A DNA stretch of 64,000 nucleotides from Hymenolepis diminuta (taxonomy: Eukaryota; Platyhelminthes; Cestoda; Cyclophyllidea; Hymenolepididae): the NCBI GenBank assembly GCA_900708905.1, contig CAADRB010000007.1:1987014-2051013 (forward strand). Direction: 5' to 3'. The first letter of the stretch is position 1. Each line of letters opens with the position of its first letter. Shown in pieces: positions 33,201 through 47,645 of the stretch. The notes under the pieces are model-generated. The model had not been told where the DNA came from and searched no databases. It worked only from the letters and a program-made list of their open reading frames with translations. Both the position numbers and the translations under genes were made by a program.

Positions 33201-35383
33201 TTTTAATGCATTATACAGACTCTCAATAGAAGGATGCTTTATCTTAACTTTAAGGAGTGTTAGAATTTTTCCATATTATTAACTTAATCAGGACACCACG
33301 AAATTCTGCCATGGCTAAACAGCAAATAGTTTTAGTTCCTTTTTTATAAGCACAAATCTCCATCTCAGGAAAATTCAAGCAAGAAAAATGAAATGCAACG
33401 CTGACATTATCTGTATCCTAATGCTATACAAACATATTCGTCTAAAAAAGTAATGTATATGAACTATCGTGGGAATCACTGTTCCCAAGCAGTCATCTAC
33501 AACACGAACCTTCAGTTCCGGTTGCTTTAAATCTAATAAAAGGAGAAGGTAGTCGAGACTCTATATATCACAATGTTATCTGCAGTGGTGACATTAGGTT
33601 TAATGTAAGCCACATCGAAGGAACTTTTACGGAGGCAGCATAAAACAGTGCATATTCATCTGATCTGAGTAGTGAGAAAGTTGAATTCCTAAATCCCCGT
33701 GGATCAAAGTTCTGTTCCCTTTCCCCAAATTTTATCCTACTATTTTCCGATTAGTATATATATACATATATATGATCTCTCATTTTGACCACTATATTTT
33801 TATTATCTACTATTTTTTGTTTAAGAAGCAAGTTTCGATATCAAATAAAAAAACAATATATTAAGAGATATAATATTTATTTTCGCTTAATCTTTCGAAA
33901 TTGGAGACTATATCGAAACAAAGTTACTACTTGCTAGAAATCTTCCCTTCTAATAGGTAACCGGTAATGAGGTTCCATAATTTCACTAGTTACAATTACT
34001 AACCGTTCAAACCCGAATGTCAAGAACCCAATACATTCGTAATATTGCGTCTATTTAATGTCCCCTGTTTGCATTAATAATGTAAAGTAATTAGTTCGAA
34101 TAAAGGAAATTAAAGAAGCGGGAGTTGAAAAGCAGGAAGATACAACGAATTTTGAATAGATGAATTAATTCGCGGGAAACCATTGTAATCTCCCATATAA
34201 TGCTTTTAAAATCATTAAAAATTACATTATCGTTTTCAAAATGTTATTATTATTACTAATGACAATGGAAAAATATTTTACATCATCATGGAAACATCCG
34301 GCATAGCAAAACATCCCAGTAAGGGATGAAAAGAGAGAGGGGTTGAATAATTGTAAATAATACAGTGAAAAAGTTAAAAGTCCTACTTTCTTTTAATTCT
34401 GAAAACATTGATTTATCCACTTTCTCATAATTGCTATAAATTGAGATTTAGTGTACAAATGTTGTAAAACTTAACTTTTTTTATTTGATCCCTGATTTTC
34501 AGGATGAGTAAATGCCTGCAATATTCGGAACTTCTTTACAAATCAGTTTAAACTGAAGGTTCTAATTATCATAGACTGCATGTTTTAATTATAAACTAGA
34601 CCAACTGTGAGCTTTGCTATGTTAAAATCCTGTTACCTCTTATCACCTGCTTGTACCTCGGTTATTAAAATAGAACTGCACCTGAAGTGGTTAATTAGCC
34701 ACATTTTTCATCTGAACAGCTTGAAATCACCTAGAACACCTCGCAGAAAAAGCCAACTTATATATATGGCAACTTACCACAAAAGGCAATAACTCAAGTG
34801 TCTTTTAATGGAAGTTTAAAAGGAACTTTCATTTTATTTATAGAAGAAATATTGGGAGCGGGGGAAAATAGTCAATATTTCATCTTGAGAAACAGAGGAC
34901 AACTTCTGAAATCATAGCATTAAAACATAAAGCAGTGACCTACATCATGGAAGTAAGTAGCATACAACCTGGACCAAAAGATTTGTTTTGTTAATGCGTA
35001 TATAATACCCAGACTTTATTTTCTTTTACTTGATACCCTTCCCTAAACGCTGATTGGACTGCTTTACTGTTCTCTGTGTTTGGATGCTTTGTTATGCTAA
35101 AAAAGTGGCTTGGATAATAATGATAAATAAATGCAAGTAAGACAAACAAATAATCACCCACCGTTTTCCATTTCAAGCGAATTATATAATCTCTATTTAG
35201 ACCTATCGAATACAACATTTAATGGAGGGAAATATGGCATTAAGAAACAAAGCCTCTGGAAGATCCGGATATTTTCAGAACTCGACTCATTCTTCGTTGA
35301 ATTGGAATAATTTGAACCAAAAAGAACTTCCGCAAAAGTGCTTTTTAAGCGCACCGATCATCGTTACCACAGAATTCACATGA
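30233..35383. other. Upstream of CDC27, AT-rich non-coding
   Basis: It must contain the CDC27 promoter, but no TATA box or other element could be defended. Beyond about 30.5 kb I see no gene. A pyrimidine-rich run ending CTTTGGCAG at 32740 is acceptor-like, followed by 34 open codons with no recognisable product. Confidence 0.5.
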
Positions 35384-35475
35384 TTGATACTTATCCATTC
35401 CCATCCAGTGATAAGAATGGCCAACCGCACAAGTAAACGTTCATAGGGTGCATGTTTCTCATCAGATCAGTTATA
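35384..35475 (+). mobile_element. SINE 3' fragment
   Basis: Shares CCATCCAGTGATAAGAATGGCCAA and GCATGTTTCTCATCAGATCAG with the middle and tail of the family. The head is missing. Confidence 0.4.
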
Positions 35476-36886
35476 AAATATCATTCCCTATCCAAGTCAA
35501 ATGTTTTTAGCACTGGGCTTGCCACCTCTTTGGTCCTAGTTGTGCTCCAATAGGGTCTAGGATGTCAGGCGTCCATTAGAATATGAAACAGAAATGGTCT
35601 TTTGATGAAGAACGGAATTCAGAATATGGAAACCTCGTATTCTTAAAAGATAAGGCTTCAAGGAATTTAGCATATGGGCACGTTTAGTCCACCACACATG
35701 ATTCCCGTAAATTAAATCAATTCGCACTTCCTGATGTCACGGTCTGTGGTGTAAAAGTGTGAAATTTGTCCTAAATCGCGTCCTTTCCTACCGTGAGAAA
35801 GGCCGTCTGTGCTTCTGCTCCATTCTGTAGCAACTTGGGGATTAATTTATCGACAGCAAGATTTTAAATCCCACTAACAAGATTTAGTCTTCGTCTCCAA
35901 ACTTCTCCCTAATCCCACTCGTCCCCCTTCCCAACCCACCCTCTATCGATCGAATACCGACATGGTCTCTTTGTTGTACCATGTCACACCTTTTGTTACT
36001 TTGTGCGTGTGACAGGTTTTTGGATTTGAAATACAAATTAAATTTAGCATTAATTAATTCGGTTAAAAACTTGATCGAAATGACCGTTTCCAAGAGGAAT
36101 ATATAAGAACACGTTCCTTTGGGAAATTTCTCTCTCTGCCAATCACGAAGGGCTTTAATAGATGTCGGCGAAATTCAATAACACAAATTAATATATATTA
36201 GACGCTCTTTATATATATGAAGTTAGACGCTCTTTCTCTGTTAGAAGAGACCGAGTTGCCAACACATGCATGACCAACTTGTCAATCAGTGAGCTTTGAC
36301 TATTAACCTTTAAAGATAAGTGATCTAATCTGGAATATGGGGACTAGATGCATACGTTTGAACTTTGAAACATCAACTGTTATTACAACTAACTTAGTTT
36401 ATTAAGTGAAATACTGTCGGGGAGTGAAAGTATGATTTCATATGAAGCAGGACTCATTTGATTCCTCGTACGTACTCATTCTCAATTCCTCTCATTGGTT
36501 CTCGTATTTGGATGTTTCCCTACAATTAAAAATTATAAGTTGTCTTTGCTTTGGGTAAAAATAACGAAGGGACTCTGATGCACTGACTTATCTATTTATC
36601 TAAATAGTAATCGTTAATTTGTTAAAAACACAGTTACCAAGATACAGAGTATTATTGTTATCCTTGAGAAAGCAAAAGCTGCAATCATTAATGATGGGAA
36701 AAAATAAAAATCCGAGGAGCAATATATCAGAGGATTTAGGAATGCCTCTAAATCTACGCATACAAAGGAGTTAGTTGAGACCACTTCGTGCGGGTGTTTG
36801 GCGAGAAAATATGTGATAGCTGAATGGTGAACTATACAAAGAGTTATATTTCTCGCACTATTAAACATCAACCGCGGTCCCATAGA
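35476..36886. other. Non-coding stretch
   Basis: A GC-richer patch at about 35.7-35.96 kb has no recognisable product. A 13-bp direct repeat (TTAGACGCTCTTT) occurs twice near 36.2 kb. An 8-bp inverted repeat (TGTCACAC / GTGTGACA) lies at 35982-36014. Confidence 0.45.
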
Positions 36887-37001
36887 CTCTCTGCAAATGA
36901 AAGTGGGGTGGGAAGACACTGGCGGATTGATCACCACAAACCCAAACATGGTCTACCAACTAGTTGACTTCTTTGTCTAATAGATGGTAACTACAGAAAT
37001 T
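36887..37001 (+). repeat. Dispersed repeat, copy 1
   Basis: About 115 bases that recur at 53025-53142 in the same orientation, roughly three-quarters identical by eye and differing mainly by transitions (for example GGCGGATTGATC against AGCGGATCAATC, and CCAAACATGGTCTACCAACT against TCAAACATGATCTGCCAACT). Flanking sequence is unrelated, so this is a mobile-element fragment and not a segmental duplication. Confidence 0.75.
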
Positions 37002-40000
37002 TTATAAAAGAGAATGCCTCCGAAATCATATGAAAATTGAATACTCAGATTTGTCCTATGAATTGGATAAAAAGGAAGAATAAGTGTGAAGAACTATCAC
37101 CAGATAATTCTAGAGTACAGATGAAGTAGGATTTTCCTAATTTTCTGACTTCCACTACTACCATTCAAGTACTTATTTTTAAAAATGAGCCTACTCTCTC
37201 TTAGGAACTTTCACTTTCCGCCTTTGGATTCTGTCCCTTTATGAGAAGCTACAAAGCTTTTAACTCCTGCCATTAGAAATAAATAAATGCAGGAATGTAA
37301 AGGGTTGGGAGAATTCAATATCATCGAGACATCCATCCATAAATCAAGATAAGTAATGCCAAGGTTGAATGGTGCTTTTACTATATAATTTGAGGATAGG
37401 AAAGTGCAGTGTTCTGTTTGATTATAATAAGCCTATATTTTCCAAATCCAGAACAAGAGGTCATTCAATGTACACGGGTGAATGGCGAAGCTGCGTCACT
37501 AAGGATGTGTACTCAGTCATCAATAAAACTGACTTAATATATAATGATAAATTTACTCCCATCATAATGCGTTGTTGTAGGCGGACACAGTCTGCATCTG
37601 ATTAATTAAGCTGAAGTACGTTTGGCCAATGCTAATAAATTAATATAAGAGTTACTTTAGAACTCAACCTCCAGCCGATCAAAGTGAAGTCCTAGAAGTA
37701 CAACATCTCTCCTTAATATTTCTTTTATTAATATGTCCCTAGAGGTTTTTAAAAATTTCCCATCTCTCTCTTTCTTTCAGTCATTAAGGTCAGCCACGCT
37801 GTTTACCAATTGTGCGTAGATGAACATCGAAAATTTGATCTCTGACTTAGCAAACGTTGCCGAACATCAAAGGTGAGAATGGTAAAGGGAAATCGTGATG
37901 CGAAGGGGAGCGTTTACTAGTAATCCACTTTAATGGTCTTGGAACTTAGATTATTTCTTAAATGGTGCGGATATTCAAGCTAAAATCTGTTTCATGTATT
38001 AAAACTCCCTAATAGGGACATTCCGAATGATTATACTTGTTTAGACCAATGGCAAAGGTACGAATGGTCGTTCCACTGAATTGATATGGGTTGACTGATT
38101 TCCAATAATCGATCTACCGGTCAGAAGTCTAGCAACAAAATCTGATCAGTTTCTGTGATCTAACCTACAACATTCAGGCTGGAATGCGTATACCGAAGCA
38201 TACCGGTTGTACAGCATGTCAAATCTCATAGAACAAATAGCAATTGATGCACATGCGGAGATCGAAGTGGTCAACTTTACTAGATAATAATAGTCAACAG
38301 ACAGATAATTGTTGCAAGTATCTCAAATGTATGGGCTCTATCAAGGCTAAGTATTGAAAAGCCACCCTAAAATGGTCAGATTTTTTATTCCTTTTATTTG
38401 AGGCGTAGTATTATATACATCTTAGATCACACAAGATGTATTATTTTGCAGCTACGCAGCCGTAAATATTCTCGGTGCTAAAAATATCTTAGCTGGTTTC
38501 ATTTAGCTGCCCTTGAATACTAAAAGAGATGAACTCACTCGAGAGGTTAAGAGATAAATCCTGAGAATTGAACAGTGGAATATCAGAAAACGACACAGTG
38601 AACTATGCTTATCATGAAAGCTTAATTCATCCAGGACTTTAAAAGGGAAAAAAATAAATTCTTGATATTCTGGCTCAATTAACTACTTATATCTGACCTT
38701 GAAAATCCCCCGTTTCAACCTCTATTGCTCGTGTTCAGATACTTACCCTTAAATGACAATTTAATTTTCTTGTTTTGCCATGGAAAATAGTGAAAAAAAC
38801 TATTCTTGAATGATACTAATCTTGCCTGACAGCTATGCATTAGATAAAGCCAATCAATTGCGTCAGACAGTAGAATCATCTTACACGAGACAATAAGTAT
38901 CCTCTGTAAAAAAATGCACAGCGTATTTAGCTGGTTAATATTTCTATTTATTATAATATATCTCATTTCACTGCAAAATAAATCAAAAAAGAAAAAAACA
39001 TCAGAAGTTGACATTGGAAGCGGGGCATCAATGTCCTCCTTCATTCGAAATGCTACATTGAACTGTCTACCTTTTGGCAAATCAAACTTTACGCTTGACC
39101 GTTATGTTCCTAAATTCATGTTAGAGCTTGTGGACGGATTGGTTCATATTATTAGTTGATCAAGTGACTTTTGCATCTCCCCCAACTAAGAGGAGGTAGA
39201 TGATATTTTCTAAATATATTTAGGTGTAGGGAATCCTGAAATCTATTATATAGTTATATATCAAACAAACTAATCCTTGATATTGATTTGAATAATCTGA
39301 AACTGACTTAAATTAACTGTTTTAAGTGATCTCTAAATTGTCGTGCATTTTTATTTGATCCGTTTGATCAAATGGTTGCATCATAGGTCTACCGAAATTT
39401 GTACACCTTATAGTATGATATTGAAGGGAAAGGGAAGTGGAATTTAAATATGTTGGTCTTGAAACCACAGATTTTCACAACGCTCTAGCTGAAATTAGTG
39501 CCTAAGCCTTATAAAAATTCATGGCTTAAGATATCTAAGAGAACTTTAGGTCAGATTTGTAAAAGAGTAAGAGATAATTGTATTAAGTGTCTGCTTGCAT
39601 CCGTTACGTTTTTTTAATCTTATCTTTCACAAATCAGATAAAAGTCGCACATTCATAACTGTCATATTTTAAAAGACCGGACTCCGGCGCCAGTCCCCCA
39701 TGTTTATGGTTGCAGAGCTGTTCTTTGGTCGGCATAATATTTTTTCTTTGCGAAATAAATCAAGCACACACACTTTCCGTGTTCCTTCTGTTTCTTGCCC
39801 TGATCCTAAAACAGGTGATTTATTATAAACACACCGAATCCAATGAGTGGCAGCATTATCAGACAAACAATGCCAAATTGCCTTTATGAACCCTCATATT
39901 TTCGTAGCAATAAGAATCAAAATATGACTGCTATTATTATTATCATTCTTATAAAGGCACGTTTTTTTCACTTGGGGGTCAAAAAGCATATCGATAGAAT

Positions 40001-43000
40001 AGTCTAGAAATATTTGAAAAAGATGAAAGTAAAAGATCGGAACCATGCACCTAAGATGATTTTTCTTTAATTTTCATAAGGAATACTTAAATTTTGCTGA
40101 TAAACTGGGTATATGTATTATTTACTAATTTAAGCTATTCATTATTTAAAAAAGGAAAACTTTGACTTGATTATAATAAAGTCGATACCTGACTTAACAC
40201 CTCTATATGAAATAAAATTCAGATCATAAAAAGGGACTGGCGGTTTGAGAAGTGATTAGGTTGGTGTAATTAAACTTTTTATCTCGTTCAGAGAATATCT
40301 GTAAAATGAAATATTTTTAATAAAGAGGACAAATAAATTAGAATATGGATAAACTCTAGTGGGCTCTGTTATGCTTAACATGCCTTCACTAGTTTCATCT
40401 AACACATCTTGGCTTAAGGAAGACACAATATGAATCAAAGTGACACGAAAAACATCAAATTCAATCAGTTCTAGAAATCGCGACCTTGTACTCGCCCAGG
40501 CGTCAAATTATGAAAATGGAGCTTCGGAACATTTGAAACAAGGTAAATGGGACCCCATATGTGAAGATTGACAGCTTGATGCTTCCGGAATTCAAATAAA
40601 ACAAAACTATTATCATCCTAACTTAATTATGTATTTCTCTACGAATTTCCTTACTGGCTCCTTTTATTATGTACCGCCTTTAGATGTTATCTCATAATTA
40701 AATCTTGTAAAAGTATAAATACATCTTCGCAATTCAGAAGCTCTCAATCAATCATCTCCCCGTTGTTTCTTATCGACATTTTACTCAAAATTTTTATCAC
40801 TGATTGTGCATTGGTGGATTCTGAAATCATATTAACTAATTAAATAAATGTCCACACTAACGCTAGGCTGGCTCTTTGTTACTTTTTTCTATGCTGTATT
40901 TGAGTACATTAGACAGAATATTAAGCACTTGCTCTTCAATAGCTACATAAATGAATAAGTAGCAGCCTAAATCTTTGAAAAAATTAAGTGCTGAAAATCT
41001 GTTTGTGGCAATTTGAAACGAAGGAAAAAATATTAAGAGATCCACAATTAATTTCAATACAGCAAGTGTGTCCCCATTTAGCCACCCCATTGTTTGAATT
41101 CCATTAAACGTTCCCACTAGTCCCCCAGTGTCCCTTTAATCAATAACCCGAAAAGAGGACAGTAACAGATCCAGGTAGTCTATAGCATAGATCTTCATTG
41201 GCCTTGGGAATGATCGGATATCCATAAAAGCCCAGTAGTTATCATTGACCTTATTTTTTTTACTTCCTTTATTGAACAAGTGAAACGAAGGGAGATCTAA
41301 GGTCAATGTAATTCACCCTAGAAGCATACGTTTGAAATAACCGATTTTTGTTTGGAACATCTGATCTGACCTTTGCCTCGTAAACTGTGGTCAAATAGGG
41401 GGTACATTTTGGCGAAATTTTAATGAATTTTCAACTCAAAAGCCGAGAAAGAACATTTCCGTTTTTATCATTTATTTTATGAAGAGAGAAGGCTCGATTA
41501 TTGCTAAGTCAACCTGATAAATATTACTTAAGCAAAACATTAGGACCTTTGTACCTTGATATATACTGTAGCACTTTCGTTTGGTTGGGGCTTAGGTGGA
41601 AGGGAGATTGAATGACGATTGTACTAGATACCGGTTTTCAAAAGCATATTTTTGCATTATCATTATACCGCTTTTCAAAAACCAGTTTATATTCTTCTGA
41701 TAGTAAAAAAGTAGCGTACAATTAAAATTGGTCAAGTTTAAAATATTTGATTGTAGTAATGCTTCCATCTTAAGAGCTTCAGACCTGTAAGGTGGTCCAA
41801 GAGGAGATATGCAGGTAGTGCTGATAAACTTAGCTCCACTTGAAGACAAAATTGCCACTAGACATTCTTTTCAACAAAAGCTTTTAAATAGATGATAAAT
41901 ATTGAAAATGACCAGCAAAGTGTGCGGAAGAAGAAAATATAAATGACAATTTGATTTATTTTATCTCCCAACGGTTCTAACTAAACTTCTGCTTTATTAT
42001 TACCACCTCAGATATCTCAAAAGCTGCGGCAACATATTTCTACTAAATCAGTACTTAATTTAACGAAATTTAAAATATTTTTGATGTGGTATTTTATGTA
42101 GATTCTCTCCGATAATAATATCCAGCAATATTTTGTAGGAAAATATATTTCGAAAGAGATAATCATAATTAATTAATTAATCATTTTTATTGGTTCATAT
42201 TTTTGCATTTATTCATTTTGGCTTTAATTTCATTTTCAAATATTTTAAGTGCTTAAAAAATTAATTAATTAATTAATCCCATTACCAATGCATTTAATAT
42301 AATATTCTTTTTTGATTTCTATTTAACCTCGCAAGTTCGTGCAGGATAAGAGGTTTTTTTATGACTTATATGCGTGGCCGCACTGAACTAAGGTTGACAG
42401 GCCTTCACGAAAAGGTGGGAACGAAACTAATGACATGAATAACTGTGAGAATTTCACATGCTAAATGGCGGAAATCTATCCGCTAATGATAACTAAAGTG
42501 CCGTTGTGGTGGTCATGTTTTTAGGTCTTAAATCTCAGGTCAATAATTCGGTGTACCATTCTGCACCTGGATTATTCATCATCCTGAGATTTATCAAGTC
42601 ATGAGAACTTATCTGTGAGAAGTTTTGATCTATGAGGAAAAGCTTCAGAATTATACATTGGATTTTAATGAATTCAGGCATGATTGAAAAAAGCAAATTG
42701 GGGGTACTGTAACACTCTAGGCCTTAGTAAACCACAGTTACATATATTTCGAGTACTAAAGAAGAGGAAAACAATCAGAAGAATCGGTTTCGAGAATAAA
42801 TATCACAGCGCAGTGGCATCACAGGTCAAACCCAAACTAGGTAATAAGTGCTTCAATGGGGTCAGTCTAAAACTAACTCGTCTGAGCTATTAAACAAAAT
42901 ATTATTATTATACATATTATAATGGGGAACTTATATTACTTTATCTTAATCAAACACCAAGTAACAGGTTGAATCCAGTTCCAAGATAAGTTCCAAAAGA

Positions 43001-45370
43001 CGGCAACCGTATTTTAAGCTCTTATTTGTATGAATGAACAGAATAGTTAATTCTATGAAATCTAAGCTGTGGCGTAGCAGTCAGTACGTACGTCTACAGT
43101 CTTCTGCTGCCATCGGTGGAAAACACTTCAATTTCATAGAATTTAGAGTTTAATAGTACCGATAATATAAATAAATAAATTTGGGTGCTCTCAGTTTAAG
43201 AACGTTTAGAACTCATTTTTATACATCCATGATTACCAAATAGAAAATTGCCCAAGTGTAAGGTTAATTGAAATAGATTTCATTTACAAAGTGAGATCAT
43301 CTTTACCGTAATTTTATTAAAAGACCGATGCCTGATGACACCATCATTTTTGGAGAACGAGCGGGGAAACGAAAATTCTATTTTATCAAACTTTAATTTG
43401 GCATAAAATAGGGAGGATTTTGAGAATATAACTTTAAAAAGTTAGGAGGACTCCATCTAGGGCTCACTTTAAAGGTGGAATTTTTTACTATAACCATGGA
43501 AAACCCATTGGCTGAGGTGAATATAGTTTTAATAGATTGAACTGACTACCTTCTAAATATGTACAGAAAATATTGATTTCATTTCAGAAAAATTGTTTTA
43601 ATGCATCAACATTTGCAATCGCATTGCAATTATTTTGTCAAAATGACTTATTTTCTCCCGATTATGCATTTTCAAAAGTACATTTAGGATGTATGTCGAA
43701 TATTTTCGCAACCATATTTTGAATTTTATTATTTTTGTTAATATAAAGCCAGACTGGTCTGTCGGCACTAAATCATGTTGAATAAAGCACAAATAAAATC
43801 ATACCTGTCAAAATGAGACGAGTCAGAACATTTAACCCAGATTCCGAAGTTGTACATCTTTAAATTTTGCAGCATAGTCGTATTTATTATCATAGTTTTT
43901 ATTTGATTTATTTCACATACGCTTTAGGAAATTCATTTAGATTTGCGCATGTTAAAGTTGAAATCATATACGGAATGGGAGTAAATCCCCTTAAAGAATT
44001 CCAAATGCTTCAATATTACAAGAGTGTTATTGTACATTATGAAGCCAGCTAATAGAATAAAAAGACAGTATTTTATCATTACAGACTTACATACTGGGAT
44101 GGATGAAAATTCAGGGCCATAAGCTTCTATTGGAGTCCCCAGGCAGTTTGGTTAGATTTAAGATATAAATTAGATGAATGTGTCTTGAAGGTATTTCCAG
44201 AATGCTATGTTGTTGTTAAAATTACAAATCGGTACGTATCTAAAGAGTTTCTAAAACTCAAATATATTATTCTGCTCACTGATGGAATCGAATTAATAAG
44301 TTGTAAATTTTAGTATTAGTATTGCTAACTATTGTAGTTTTCAGAAAAGAAAAAATGTTGAATCGCTAGCTTTGTCAAACAATTTTCATTATATAACACC
44401 ATTTAAGAAATGCAAAAGTGGAATTGAAAGAAATGGGAGTAAGAAATAGGGCTCAGCAAAGTCAGAGACCTAGTATTCCATTCCAGTGGACGGAATGGCC
44501 GAATTCGCTAGTTAAAGCTAAGTAATAAAGCGGGTTGCAGAAACTGAATTTCCATGATGTTAAATATCTACCTAAAGTAATTGTGTTAAAAACGCTTTCC
44601 TTTCTTGGAAGTTATAGTTACTACTATTAGCATTTATGGTTTGCATTTGTGGAACCATGACATTCATAAGCATTGAGAGCTAACTAGCGTCGGGTCAAGC
44701 TCTGCAGATAAGACTTGGAGGAGGACCAATGGTAATGGGTTCAAACTCTCGAGTTTAAGGATACAGTCTAAGGGAGAAACAGGTGATCCCGGTTTGACAC
44801 ACTACCTCATGTTTCAACAAATGGTCTAAAATAAAATAAACTGCGTCTACAAGCTTTTAAATTGAACCTTTTTAAATAGTTATGCTCATGGAAAAAAAAT
44901 GAATTGATAATAATTTCACAAAAATAAGTGTTCAATCAGAAAGTCTTAAATTCAATTTTCATGTAAAGACACTTGAGGAAGCCTAAATGACTTTTTGCAT
45001 GCATTCAAGAAATGACTTATGCATAAACATTTGTAACAACTTGTCTTCAAACTCCAAGGTTTTGTGAAAAATAAATCCAGAGCAGAAAAAAATTAGACTT
45101 GTATTATTTCCTGGGCGATTCGTAGATGAGATATAAACATTCACGTTTTTCGCCATGATTTTGAAGAATCACAATTTTGGCGCAAATCTGATCCGCAAAA
45201 TAAACGAGATTTGTGTGCTATAACCTTCTTGGAATCCCGAGTAGCCTATAAATCCCAGATCTCAATAATAATAATAATACATCGTTGCCTTAGACTTTAC
45301 TCCCTAATTATCCAAAGCAACGACCTTGAAATTTGGCTAATTTTAACAAATAGGACATATTAATGAATAA
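37002..45370. other. Gene-poor AT-rich stretch
   Basis: No gene recognised. The short plus-strand frame at 38914-39159 (81 residues, hydrophobic start, then KSKKKK) is the best candidate for a small membrane peptide but is unproven. TTAA-type simple repeats lie at about 42.16-42.28 kb. A tRNA-like head (TGGCGTAGCAGTCAGTACG) near 43073 and a GGTTCAAACTC motif near 44742 are possible SINE debris. Confidence 0.5.
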
Positions 45371-46219
45371 TTAACAAAAACTTGTTTTCTTGGATAAAAA
45401 TAAATAATTTTTACAGGAAAGTTGTTTATTCATACCTTTGGGCTTTAAATTCTTCTTGAACTCTATCAAGTTCTCCTGAAGCATCCGAAGTAACGGTCGG
45501 GCCGATGATTGTCCTAGGTCCCCAAAGTCTCGGATTCCAAGACGAGGGAAGGTCATGTTTCTGAATACAATAACTTTTGGTACGCCATGATTAGCGAATA
45601 CCTGGCGGAGGCCGCTAATGACGGACCAGTTGCGGCAGATTTAATTGTCATAATCTCAGGCCACTTTGAATATAAATCAACCAAGATTAGAAGAGTGATC
45701 AATGTGAGATAAAGAACTTTAGTTCGTGAGCATAAAAGTTACTGATGATAAGAAAATGTAGTCTTGCCGGAACTTTCGACACTGTTTCACTTGCGGGAGA
45801 AACAGGTTTAGTAAGGCCGATTTCCACAGGATGCTTGCATTTATCATCCATTAGTGCCGACCACTTAAGACGATAAACGAGCATGGATTCAGTTCGAATG
45901 TGGCTACATTGACCAAAAAATTTGAGGATTTAATTATGATGAACGATTCGAGAGTTTTGGGGACGGCAAAAGTACAATAACCTTCTTTCCGTCCAATTAA
46001 GCCAACATAGTTGTTTTTTCTGGTAATCAAGCAGACAGAATTTCGGACCAATTGTTTCTTTCTCATGGTAGGCTCAGAGACAAGTCGCGCTAGAATGACT
46101 TTAGACATGGAAGATTCCACAGAGTTCGTGAGATCTGCTACTATTACATTATTTCTGTCTGATGGGGGCAACTTCATGTCATCATTGGCTGCGTGAACTA
46201 GGCTTGTAACAGGAAACAC
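45371..46219 (-). pseudogene. Ty3/Gypsy-type retrotransposon integrase remnant
   Basis: The minus strand encodes LLILVDLYSKWPEIMTIKSA (about 45.64-45.69 kb), the conserved first block of the Gypsy integrase core, whose Asp lies at 45676-45678. After a frameshift it reads LRQVFANHGVPKVIV, the next block, but the following catalytic SDNG-type motif has become FRNM. Upstream frames (45699-46219) are open in pieces and may be the zinc-binding or linker part of the same polyprotein, without a clear signature. No LTRs were recognised. It is a decayed fragment and cannot be functional. Confidence 0.75.
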
Positions 46220-47485
46220 CTTAGGAGAAATAAGTTTTTTAAAGTATTAAATAATTCACTGTTTATTGGGAAATTGATTATCATTTTTTCTATCGGCATT
46301 TAAAAATCATTAGAGGTGGTAAATAATGTGTTATCATCTTAATAGCCTCCCCTAATGGTCATCAAATTCCAGAACTCAATAATAGCAAGTAATTGGCCTA
46401 GTTCTGAAAGCCAACGACTATAAAATTTAGCATATTTTAACAAATATTCAATATATGCAAATAATTAACCTTAAAATTTATTAAAATATGTTCAGCTTAT
46501 CTGACAGAATGATTTAATAATACTGAAAGAAATCACACATTTTTGTCAGCCCTCAGGAATTCAGGAGAAAATATCAAGTTTTATTTGGTTAAACATTGAT
46601 TAATGATAATTAATTCATTTATTTTATTTTTCGAATAAGCGGTCCTCGAAATTAAAGGATCTATGCAATATGGTTTATATAGTTTTAGTTTCTATTTTGC
46701 TCATTGTTCAGCTCAAATTGAAAATTATGTGGTAATGCTTTATTGCCGTTTTGGTATTCGTTAAGATTATCTCTCTACCACTTTCAAAAATATATCACAA
46801 CAAAGTCGATAATAGACTACAATCGCACTTGATGTCAAGATTGTCGATGATATTCTGATAGACGACGGTGTAAAAATCTCAATGCATCTGGACAATTGAT
46901 CACTGGTATTCATTATGATAACTTCGGAAATGTAAAAGCAATGTTTCCCTTTCTGAAGAGGTTTTCATATCATATTTCTCTAGAGGGAATCGATTTTGTT
47001 GAATGTTTCAGCCTCGATGGATTAATTTCACTAATTAGTACCTTGTGACTCGAAAAAGACCTCCATGTTTTAGGGTACTTCAAAGGCGAACTGTTCATCA
47101 TTATATCTTGATCGCAGGATTTTCTAGAAGAATCCATTGGTCAAACCCTCGATGATAAAACTTGATTTTGATATGCACGATCAGTAATTATTTAGACAAT
47201 AAATTCTAAAAATATTATAATATCTTCTTGTTAGATATTGGAATCTTCAATTTGTTTACCTGAAATCATAATAATATTTTCCTTATAAATTTTTATCAAT
47301 CTGGGTTTCAATTAGCGTGTGAACGATTTAATCAAAGGACTTCCAGAAAATGCATAAGGATTTCTTTGTTTATATTTTCTCTGGATAGACATTCTTCTAT
47401 GAATAAACTCTAATATTGTAATGCCTCCAAAGCCTATTTAGGAAGGCGTTTTCCAAAGTTCATCTCAGGTTAGGATATAGCATTT
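46220..47485. other. Non-coding stretch
   Basis: AT-rich, nothing recognised. It may include further decayed retrotransposon sequence beyond detection. Confidence 0.45.
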
Positions 47486-47645
47486 TTGAGCCCCTCTACC
47501 GAGAAACCCGAATTTTGCCATTCTTTTATTAGCCAGGCTTAACCAGTGCTGTCGCCCACACCGAGTGTGTACTGATGGGTATCGAACCTACGACTTTCGA
47601 TATTGTAGAGGAACTTGTTAACTATTGCATCACTAACTCTATGCT
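47486..47645 (-). mobile_element. SINE copy with intact B box
   Basis: The minus strand reads TTAGTGATGCAATAGTTAAC (A-box region), GTAGGTTCGATACCCATCAG (B box, exact consensus at 47578-47588), ACACTCGGTGTGG, then AATGGCAAAATTCGGGTTTC. It shares the GGCAAAATTCG variant with the copy at 12.9 kb, so these two may form a subfamily. Confidence 0.82.

Noticed and set aside
36614..36949. Minus-strand frame with FLNPLIYC, resembling the NPxxY end of a GPCR seventh helix
   Set aside because: The rest of the frame has no GPCR-like helices in order, part of it lies in a dispersed repeat, and frames of this length occur by chance here.
40863..41117. 84-codon minus-strand frame with plausible amino-acid composition
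   Set aside because: It lacks an ATG start, has no homology and is expected by chance at this base composition.
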